DNA from: Vulcanimicrobiota bacterium
GTDB lineage: Bacteria; Vulcanimicrobiota; Vulcanimicrobiia; Vulcanimicrobiales; Vulcanimicrobiaceae
Length of the DNA: 7,087 nucleotides
Direction of reading: 5' to 3'
Assembly (NCBI GenBank): GCA_013043945.1
Contig: JABEUW010000086.1
Coordinates: 1 to 7,087 of the forward strand
In this document: positions 1 to 4,943 of the stretch, piece by piece
How positions within the stretch are numbered: the first letter of the stretch is position 1
Layout: the number at the start of each line of letters is the position of its first letter
The notes under the pieces: generated by a model
What the model saw: the letters and a program-made list of their open reading frames with translations, nothing else
Databases searched by the model: none
Told to the model about the DNA's origin: nothing
Position numbers and translations under genes: made by a program

Positions 1-146
1 CCGACGCGCAGACCTCGGGTGGCCTGCTGATCGCCGTCGCCGAGCGTGAGGCCGATGCGTTACTCGCGGCGCTCCACGAAAGCGCCCTCCCAGCTGCAGC
101 GCGCATAGGCTCGCTCGTTCGAGGAGCCGGCATCGACGTCGCGTGA
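1..146 (+). CDS. selD: Selenide, water dikinase (selenophosphate synthetase), C-terminal end only
   Basis: This is the 3' end of a gene that starts left of the window. Reading from base 3, the last 47 residues are open and end at a TGA at 144-146. They begin DAQTSGGLLIAVA, which matches the highly conserved (S)DPQTSGGLL block near the C-terminus of SelD, here with Ala in place of the usual Pro. The remainder (about 34 residues, ending RGAGIDVA) fits the small C-terminal alpha/beta tail of the AIR-synthase-like fold. SelD makes selenophosphate from selenide and ATP in the cytosol, the selenium donor for selenocysteine and selenouridine. The N-terminal glycine-rich loop with the catalytic Cys/Sec and Lys lies outside the window. 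The gene converges on the next one with only 13 bases between the stop codons, and no T-tailed hairpin is visible there. The motif is diagnostic, although the fragment is short. Confidence 0.85.
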   Translation, partial: DAQTSGGLLIAVAEREADALLAALHESALPAAARIGSLVRGAGIDVA

Positions 147-159
147 TGCTCGAGGGGCG

Positions 160-984
160 TTACCGGAAGGTGAAGCCGAAGCCCAAATAGTGAGGCTTGC
201 TGCCGGCGCTTGCGTTAAATGCGGTGCCGAGTTCGAATGAGAAGATGAGGCGGGGATCGATCACGCGCTGAATGGCGATCGTCCCCGAGCTTTGCGCGCC
301 ACCACCAAAGGCCGCAACCGATTGCGTTGCGATTTCGGCGGTGAGGCCGTAGCGTGCGTTGAGATCGTGGCTGAGAGAGAATGCCGCGGTCGGCGTCACG
401 ACGTGCGCGAGCCCGTTGTTGCTCTGCGTGTAGGAATAACTGCCGAGCGAGGCGCCGAGAAGCCAGGAGCGCTTCGGCGACCAATTCGCATAGAGGTTGT
501 AGAGCGAGTCGGGGATGATCGCGGTATTAGCGAGTGCCGAGAGCGGTGGGTGCTCTTCACCCGATAGCGAGAAATATGCACCGTGAAATTCGCCGAGGCC
601 AACCTTCCCGCCGACGCCGGCACCGGTCATGAAATAGACGCCGCTGCCGCGAGCCCCGGATTTTGCAACCTCAGAAGGGTAATCGACGAAGGCCTCGATA
701 CGCGATGCGAGGCCGTAGCGAATGCGAGCCTCAGGAAATGCTGCGAGAGCGGTGCCGCCAACACGCGATGCATTCTGGTAATACGTCGTCTCCAGAATAA
801 AACGGTGCAGAGTCGCGATGCAGGCGTTGACCTTTCCATGCGTTCGGCTCGCTACAACGCGCAACGTGTGTCCCTTGCAGGCCGTCGCCGGCTGGCTCGC
901 TGTAGCAGCAGCGGCGTGCCCGGTCGTGAAACGAGCGAACGCTAGTAAAAGCACTATGGAAACGCTAAAGCGACGCATCGCCAT
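160..984 (-). CDS. Probable outer-membrane beta-barrel protein with signal peptide, 274 aa
   Basis: The protein opens with MAMRRFSVS, followed by a hydrophobic stretch (IVLLLAFA) and an Ala-rich region ending around HAAAA. This is a classical Sec signal peptide of roughly 25 residues. The mature part is rich in alternating polar and aromatic/hydrophobic residues (for example YLYANWSPK, GASLGSYSYT, LIFSFELGTAFNA) and ends GFGFTFR, the pattern of a transmembrane beta-barrel with an aromatic-rich last strand. Late segments such as RYGLTAEIA and RVIDPRLIFSFELG recall the loose 'phenol meta-pathway/transporter' barrel group (Phenol_MetA_deg type), which is family knowledge and not proof. Two cysteines near the mature N-terminus (about residues 36 and 55) could form a disulfide. 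I chose the ATG at 984 because GAGAGG lies 6 bases upstream. An ATG 14 codons further upstream (1026) overlaps the likely promoter and would bury the signal peptide. Substrate unknown. Confidence 0.72.
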   Translation of the reverse strand: MAMRRFSVSIVLLLAFARFTTGHAAAATASQPATACKGHTLRVVASRTHGKVNACIATLHRFILETTYYQNASRVGGTALAAFPEARIRYGLASRIEAFVDYPSEVAKSGARGSGVYFMTGAGVGGKVGLGEFHGAYFSLSGEEHPPLSALANTAIIPDSLYNLYANWSPKRSWLLGASLGSYSYTQSNNGLAHVVTPTAAFSLSHDLNARYGLTAEIATQSVAAFGGGAQSSGTIAIQRVIDPRLIFSFELGTAFNASAGSKPHYLGFGFTFR

Positions 985-990
985 CAATGA

Positions 991-996
991 CCTCTC
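991..996 (-). promoter_or_regulatory. Ribosome binding site of the beta-barrel gene
   Basis: On the - strand this reads GAGAGG, six bases ahead of the ATG at 984-982. It decides the start codon against the upstream in-frame ATG at 1026-1024, which has no comparable site. Confidence 0.65.
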
Positions 997-1016
997 GGGA
1001 CGTGGGAAACCCGCGC

Positions 1017-1025
1017 AGTATAGCA
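1017..1025 (-). promoter_or_regulatory. Extended -10 promoter for the beta-barrel gene
   Basis: The - strand reads TGCTATACT, a TGn extended -10 element followed by TATACT (one mismatch to TATAAT). Seventeen bases upstream the hexamer is TAGGCA, a poor -35, which is tolerable with an extended -10. Transcription would start near 1010, giving a leader of about 26 bases that contains the ribosome binding site. Sigma-factor preferences of this organism are unknown. Confidence 0.5.
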
Positions 1026-1172
1026 TGCTTGGGGCCGTATGCCTAGGTCATTTGCCCGCTTGTATAGGAGCACGGCAGAGCTCCATCGGGCGGGTGAGGG
1101 AGAGCGTCCCTGCGAAGCATCGCTTCAAGGACTCATTTCGCTCGCTCGTTCCCCAGTACCGGGGTACACATT

Positions 1173-1178
1173 AGGAGG
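1173..1178 (+). promoter_or_regulatory. Ribosome binding site of the metalloprotease gene
   Basis: A perfect AGGAGG sits four bases before the GTG at 1183. It is the strongest such site in the window and fixes a GTG start. Just upstream (1156-1167) is a small GTAC-CGGG-GTAC hairpin. The region between the two divergent genes (985-1182) otherwise holds a poor -10-like TATAGG at 1063-1068 with no convincing -35. Confidence 0.75.
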
Positions 1179-1182
1179 TTTC

Positions 1183-3696
1183 GTGCGTCGTTTTGCGATG
1201 GCAGGTGCGATCGCGCTTGCCCTGGTCGCCGCTTCGTCGGGAGGTTCGGTTCGCGCGCAGATGGCGCCGGGCGCCGGGCCGCAGCCCGCGCCTTACGCGG
1301 TCTTTATCAAAGGTGCGAAAGTCCAATCGGGGCTTATTCCGCTGATCAGCAAGGCGGGAATGTACTATTTCGTTCTCTCTCCGAAGCAGATAGGGCGTTC
1401 GTTCGTGGAAACCTCAGTTCCATCGACGGGGCTCGGTGGCTTCGGCCCGGCCGCAGGCGAGCCGTACGTTGCCCCTGCGCGTATCTTCGAATTCGATAAA
1501 GCCGACGGGAAGATCGCGTTGCGGTGGCCCAATCGCATCGCGCAGACGGTTCCGGGAACGCCGCAGGCGCTCGCCGCGAAGCAGTCGATGCCGGCTTCGG
1601 TCGTCGCCGTCGTGCCGATCGTGGCGCGCGATGCCGCAAGCGGCAATATCGTTATTCCCGCGGCGCCCTTCCTCGGCGATATCGCCAACTATTACGCCGT
1701 CTTCTCGCAGGCGATCCACAATCCGATGCACGGCTATCACCTCGACCCGTCGCGCACGTTTTTTAGCGCTGCGAAGGCGTTTCCGAAAAACGACGTGTTG
1801 CACGTCCGGCAGACGTGGGCGAGTTTCGACCCCAACCTGATCGACAATGCCCCCGATGCACGCAGTATCGAAGTCGGGATGACCTATAACATTTTGCAAG
1901 AGCCGAATGACGGATTCGTTCCGCGTATCTACGATCCGCGCGTCGGCTTTTTCAGCATCCCTCGCCTGAATTTCGCGAGCGACGACCACGAAACGCGGAA
2001 CGTGAACTACATTCTCCGTTGGAACTTCAAACCGAAGATGCCGGGCAAGCCATCGGTCGCTACCCATCCGCTCGTTTTTTCGATCGGTAACGACGTTCCC
2101 GTCGCTTACCGATCGACCATTCGGAAGGCGTTGCTCACCTGGAACGATGCCTTTCAAAAGATCGGCATTCTCGATGCCGTGAAGGTACAGCAGCTTCCGG
2201 CGAACGCCGACCCGGAGAACCTTTCCTATAACGTCGTGCGTTGGGTCGATACGACGCAACCGCAGTACGGTGCCGAAGCGCTGATCATCGGCGATCCACG
2301 CACCGGCGAGGAACTGAACGTCGGTGTCAACGTCGATGCCGTTGAGGGAACCGCCGGGCGGGCCTATCGCTTCCTTATCGCTCCCGCGCGTGGGCTTCCC
2401 GATTCTGCTGCCGCCGAGCACAAATTCGTCCTCGAGGCGATTCGCTCGACCGTTCTGCATGAATCCGGGCACGATTTCGGCCTGCAGCACAACTTTATCA
2501 GCGCGATGGCCTATACGGCAAAGGACCTACAGAGCAAGGCCTTCACCTCGAAATACGGCATTTCAACTTCGGTGATGGCCTACAATCCGATCAACCTTTG
2601 GCCGAAAGGCACGGCGCAGGGCGACTACGAGCAACTCGTTCTCGGGCCATACGATTACCACGCCATTAAATACGGCTATGGCTATATCGGAGCGACGACG
2701 CCACAGGCGGAACTCCCGACGCTCGATCGCTGGGCCTCGAAATGGACGAATCCCTACGATCGCTTCGCCTCCGACGAAGATGTCGACTTTGCTTCGGGGC
2801 ACGCAATCGACCCGCGCGTCTTCCAGTTCATGCTCACCGATCACCCGCTGCATTGGTGCGAAGGGCAGATCGGGATGATGCGCGGGCTCATGAACGCGGT
2901 TCTCGCGCGCTTTCCCTCGCCCGGGCATGCCTACGACGAAGCGCGCCTCGCCTTCATCTATCCGTTTACCGACGATCTGCGCTGTTCGCTGATGGCGGCG
3001 CATACGATCGGCGGCGAATATCTCTCGCGCTCGCGCCGTACCGACCCGCATGCAACGCTTCCGCTCACTGCGGTGCCGCGCAAGCAGGAAGTGCGTGCCT
3101 GGAATCTTCTCGCGAGCGAGCTCTTCGACAATAATGCGTGGCATTTCAATGCCGATGTGTTACGGAGCCTTACCTATTCCGAGGTGAGCTCGTTTACGAA
3201 CGGAACCTGGGCCTACAATCCCACGCCGCGTCACGACCTGCCGGTGGTGGAGACGGTCAACGCGGCGCAAAATGTTGCGCTGAACGAGGTTTTCGCCCCA
3301 CTGACGCTCCAGCGGATCGACGACATTCACACGAAGTATCGTGCGAATTCAACGATGAGCTTGAGCGATCTCTTCACCTGGGCGCAGGCGACGATCTTCG
3401 GTGATATTGCCGACGGAATCGTCGCGCACGACGGCGTCATCAAACGCAATCTTCAGGTAGCGTTTGCAAAACGGCTGGCGATGATGTGGCTGCATCCGAT
3501 GCCGGGCACACCGAGCGACGCACAGGCACTCGCACGGGCCGAACTGGTCAACCTCCGCGATGCGACGAGCACCGGGCTCGGCCGCAAAGGGCTCGACGAA
3601 ATGACGCGGGCTCATCTCGAAGCCTTGCGGGCGCTGGCGAATGCGGCGTTGCGCGGGCACCTCACCGCCGGCGGCGCGCCGACGATGCTCCGCTAG
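1183..3696 (+). CDS. Exported zinc-dependent metalloprotease, DUF5117/DUF4953 (met-zincin) type, 837 aa
   Basis: A GTG start with AGGAGG 4 bases upstream gives VRRFAMAG, a hydrophobic core and SVRA|Q, a signal peptide of about 25 residues. An upstream in-frame ATG at 1039 would bury this signal. The N-terminal part (about 55-240, starting near YYFVLSPKQIGRSF) resembles the DUF5117 region. The segment at about 295-340 (HPLVFSIGNDVP, then TWNDAFQKIG) matches the 'PIVFYID...AWNEAFEKAGF' pattern of these proteases, as do RWVD (353) and DPRTGEE (371). The zinc site is HESGHDFGLQHN: His426, Glu427 (catalytic base), His430 and third ligand His436. A Met-turn SVMAYNP has Met465, and LGPYDYHAIKYGY begins at 487. 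Family members usually show SVMDY, so Ala for Asp is a small departure. The alpha-helical C-terminal part follows the family pattern. Known members are exported peptidases of mostly unknown substrate. The gene is complete and single, with divergent and convergent neighbours, so no partner is implied. Confidence 0.9.
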   Translation: MRRFAMAGAIALALVAASSGGSVRAQMAPGAGPQPAPYAVFIKGAKVQSGLIPLISKAGMYYFVLSPKQIGRSFVETSVPSTGLGGFGPAAGEPYVAPARIFEFDKADGKIALRWPNRIAQTVPGTPQALAAKQSMPASVVAVVPIVARDAASGNIVIPAAPFLGDIANYYAVFSQAIHNPMHGYHLDPSRTFFSAAKAFPKNDVLHVRQTWASFDPNLIDNAPDARSIEVGMTYNILQEPNDGFVPRIYDPRVGFFSIPRLNFASDDHETRNVNYILRWNFKPKMPGKPSVATHPLVFSIGNDVPVAYRSTIRKALLTWNDAFQKIGILDAVKVQQLPANADPENLSYNVVRWVDTTQPQYGAEALIIGDPRTGEELNVGVNVDAVEGTAGRAYRFLIAPARGLPDSAAAEHKFVLEAIRSTVLHESGHDFGLQHNFISAMAYTAKDLQSKAFTSKYGISTSVMAYNPINLWPKGTAQGDYEQLVLGPYDYHAIKYGYGYIGATTPQAELPTLDRWASKWTNPYDRFASDEDVDFASGHAIDPRVFQFMLTDHPLHWCEGQIGMMRGLMNAVLARFPSPGHAYDEARLAFIYPFTDDLRCSLMAAHTIGGEYLSRSRRTDPHATLPLTAVPRKQEVRAWNLLASELFDNNAWHFNADVLRSLTYSEVSSFTNGTWAYNPTPRHDLPVVETVNAAQNVALNEVFAPLTLQRIDDIHTKYRANSTMSLSDLFTWAQATIFGDIADGIVAHDGVIKRNLQVAFAKRLAMMWLHPMPGTPSDAQALARAELVNLRDATSTGLGRKGLDEMTRAHLEALRALANAALRGHLTAGGAPTMLR

Positions 3697-3721
3697 CCGC
3701 GTTCGATGCGGGCGGATGGGG

Positions 3722-3741
3722 GCTGCGCCTAGCGGCGCAGC
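3722..3741. terminator. Perfect hairpin at the convergent junction, without a T-tract
   Basis: GCTGCGCC (3722-3729), loop TAGC, GGCGCAGC (3734-3741) form an uninterrupted 8-bp GC-rich stem between the 3' ends of the metalloprotease and S1-domain genes. The TAG stop of the S1 gene (3731-3729) lies across the loop. Neither strand has a run of T after the stem, so it is not a standard intrinsic terminator. It may protect 3' ends or act in both directions. A weaker CCGC/GCGG pair sits beside it at 3697-3711. Confidence 0.4.
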
Positions 3742-4787
3742 TCCTGCCCGAGCGGAGCGAATCCGGTCGAGGTCATCGCCGGCGTCCCATGGAGGACGCT
3801 TAAACGCAGGCGACGCGCGCGCATATCGAGCGAACGGATCGTCACTTCGACTTTTTCGCCGATAGCGTAGTCGGCGGGATCCGCTTCGCGGTCGGAGATA
3901 TTGCCGACGATACCCGGGGCGACCTCAACGGCGAGCCGCGGTTCGAGGGCGATCACCGTGCCTTCAATCGTTGCGCCGTTTCGTAGCAGCGCGGCGTTGT
4001 CGCGCCAAGGATCGGCGAGCATCGCTTTCCGCGAAGCAGCAATCTTTTTCCCATTCCCTTCGACGCGGAGAATGCGTACGCGCAGTCGTTCGCCGACGCT
4101 CACAACGTCGGAGGCTTTGGCAACGCGCTCGAAATCGAGTTCGCTCATAGGGACGAGCGCGTCGACTCCGCCGCCGAGATCGACGAAGGCACCGAAATCG
4201 GTGAGGCGCACGACGGTGGCCTCGCACTCCTTGCCGACCTCGAGCGAGGCGATCGTCGCGGTGCGGCTTTCGCGACGCTCTTGCGCGAGTGCGCGCCGAC
4301 GCGAGACGACGAGACGCTTCCGCGCCTCGTCGACATCGATAATTTTCACCTGGACGCTCGTGCCGACCAACGGGTCGAGAGCTGCTCCGCGCTGTTCGCC
4401 GCTCTGGCTCGCCGGTAGGAAGGCGCGATAACCGTCGAGATCGAGGAGCAATCCGCCCTTGACGAGCGATTTCACCCGAGCCTCGCGGCTCTCGCCACTC
4501 GCATGTGCCGCCACTAACTTCTCCCAGCGCTCCTGTGCGCGCTGCCGTGCCGCAAGTTGCTCGGGCGTCGGGCCCTTCGGAGTAACGGGCTCGGCGACGG
4601 CCGCTTCGGTGACGGGCTCTGCGGTCGCCTCGGTGACGGGCTCGGCGACGGCCGCTTCAGCGACGGGATCTGCGGTCGCCTCGGTGACGGGCTCCACGAC
4701 CGGCTCAGCGAGCGCCTCAAGCGCGGGAGGAGCTGCTTCGGCCACGAGGCTCTGCGTGGGCGCTTCGAGGGTTGGGTGCTCGTTCAT
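3729..4787 (-). CDS. RNA-binding protein with three S1 domains, ribosomal S1-like, 352 aa
   Basis: The protein has three consecutive S1 (OB-fold) domains at about residues 97-165, 185-254 and 270-332. The second is the most canonical: LTDFGAFVDLGGGVDALVPMSEL (195-217) is the typical GAFV...G..GLVH.SEL core. The first (VKSLVKGGLLLDLDGYRAFLPASQ) is also typical of ribosomal protein S1. The third is more divergent. Ahead of them is an acidic Ala/Glu/Pro/Val-rich tail (about 1-73) containing a 17-residue unit repeated twice, then a basic, probably helical linker (RQRAQERWEKL). The start ATG at 4787 has GGAGAG seven bases upstream. The reading frame stays open far upstream, but that part is antisense to cobQ and is not coding. 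It could be the organism's ribosomal protein S1 (mRNA binding, translation initiation) or a paralogue; three domains is within the range seen outside proteobacteria. Its leader carries an apparent attenuator. Confidence 0.88.
   Translation of the reverse strand: MNEHPTLEAPTQSLVAEAAPPALEALAEPVVEPVTEATADPVAEAAVAEPVTEATAEPVTEAAVAEPVTPKGPTPEQLAARQRAQERWEKLVAAHASGESREARVKSLVKGGLLLDLDGYRAFLPASQSGEQRGAALDPLVGTSVQVKIIDVDEARKRLVVSRRRALAQERRESRTATIASLEVGKECEATVVRLTDFGAFVDLGGGVDALVPMSELDFERVAKASDVVSVGERLRVRILRVEGNGKKIAASRKAMLADPWRDNAALLRNGATIEGTVIALEPRLAVEVAPGIVGNISDREADPADYAIGEKVEVTIRSLDMRARRLRLSVLHGTPAMTSTGFAPLGQELRR
4587..4688 (-). repeat. Tandem 51-bp repeat coding for a 17-residue Ala/Glu/Pro/Val unit
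   Basis: Two adjacent copies (4587-4637 and 4638-4688) differ at only 3 of 51 bases, and partial copies of the sub-units flank them. Each unit has a 24+27 substructure. In the protein they are residues 34-50 and 51-67 (VTEATADPVAEAAVAEP and VTEATAEPVTEAAVAEP). The in-frame multiple-of-three unit means copy number can change without breaking the reading frame. Confidence 0.88.
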
Positions 4788-4870
4788 CGGTAGGCTCTCC
4801 GCCAAGAATGGCCGCATGAGGCGGCTCGGCATAAAAAACGCCCGTATCGCTTCGGGCGTCGGCAAAGCAT
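4784..4870 (-). CDS. Possible 28-codon leader ORF overlapping the S1-gene start (ATGA)
   Basis: A reading frame starting at ATG 4870-4868 gives a 28-residue Arg- and Cys-rich peptide (MLCRRPKRYGRFL at its start, ending WRRAYR). It runs through the whole terminator hairpin, and its TGA (4786-4784) overlaps the ATG of the S1-domain gene as ATGA. That overlap is typical of translational coupling. Against it: no good ribosome binding site is visible upstream, the composition (eight or so Arg, several CGA codons) looks like out-of-frame GC-rich DNA, and a chance overlap in one frame is not rare. Recorded as a possibility only. Confidence 0.2.
   Translation of the reverse strand: MLCRRPKRYGRFLCRAASCGHSWRRAYR
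4795..4800 (-). promoter_or_regulatory. Ribosome binding site of the S1-domain gene
   Basis: GGAGAG on the - strand, seven bases before the ATG at 4787-4785, fixes the start inside a much longer open frame. Confidence 0.75.
4833..4860 (-). terminator. Intrinsic terminator inside the leader of the S1-domain gene
   Basis: On the - strand ACGCCCG, an eight-base loop AAGCGATA and CGGGCGT form a perfect 7-bp stem whose last base begins a run of six T. There is no T-run in the + direction. No - strand gene lies upstream to be terminated, because cobQ is divergent, and the S1-domain start codon is only about 45 bases downstream. This points to premature termination of the S1 transcript. Confidence 0.7.
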
Positions 4871-4943
4871 CGGCTTTCGCCGCTTGGGTCGCTGGCCCTC
4901 CGTGAAAGGCTCCGGCGAGCCCGGCGGGAATCCGAGCCGCCGC

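Larger units (their letters stand above)
4788..4941 (-). promoter_or_regulatory. Structured 5' leader of the S1-domain gene (putative attenuator)
   Basis: Read on the - strand, this region contains, in order: a hairpin GGCGG/CCGCC (4941-4937 with 4927-4923); CGGC-GAAA-GCCG (4882-4871), a stem capped by a GNRA tetraloop; the intrinsic terminator (4860-4833); and a hairpin GCCGC/GCGGC (4825-4811) just before the ribosome binding site. The 10-base segment GGCGGCTCGG (4941-4932) is perfectly complementary to CCGAGCCGCC (4829-4820) and competes with both outer hairpins. The GNRA loop and the T-run both make sense only on the - strand. I recognise no known riboswitch class here. No clear promoter is visible for this transcript. 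Confidence 0.45.

Noticed and set aside
985..1026. Longer N-terminus of the beta-barrel protein from the ATG at 1026
   Set aside because: It would place 14 residues before the signal peptide, overlaps the extended -10 promoter, and lacks the ribosome binding site seen for the ATG at 984.
1039..1182. Longer N-terminus of the metalloprotease from the ATG at 1039
   Set aside because: It would add 48 residues before an evident signal peptide, whereas AGGAGG precedes the GTG at 1183.
1414..2490. 358-codon open frame on the - strand inside the metalloprotease gene
   Set aside because: It is antisense to a protein with clear family motifs, has no ribosome binding site, and its Arg/Asp/Val-rich composition is typical of a mirrored GC-rich frame.
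4587..4688. CRISPR-like repetition
   Set aside because: The two copies are directly adjacent without spacers and encode an in-frame protein repeat.
4459..4905. 148-codon Ser/Thr/Gly-rich frame on the + strand opposite the S1-protein tail
   Set aside because: Its repetitive composition is just the mirror image of the Ala/Glu/Pro/Val repeat on the coding strand.
4884..4943. TTG start for cobQ adding 20 residues
   Set aside because: The added residues do not resemble the family N-terminus, and the stretch falls in the structured intergenic region. ATG 4944 already gives a full-length enzyme.
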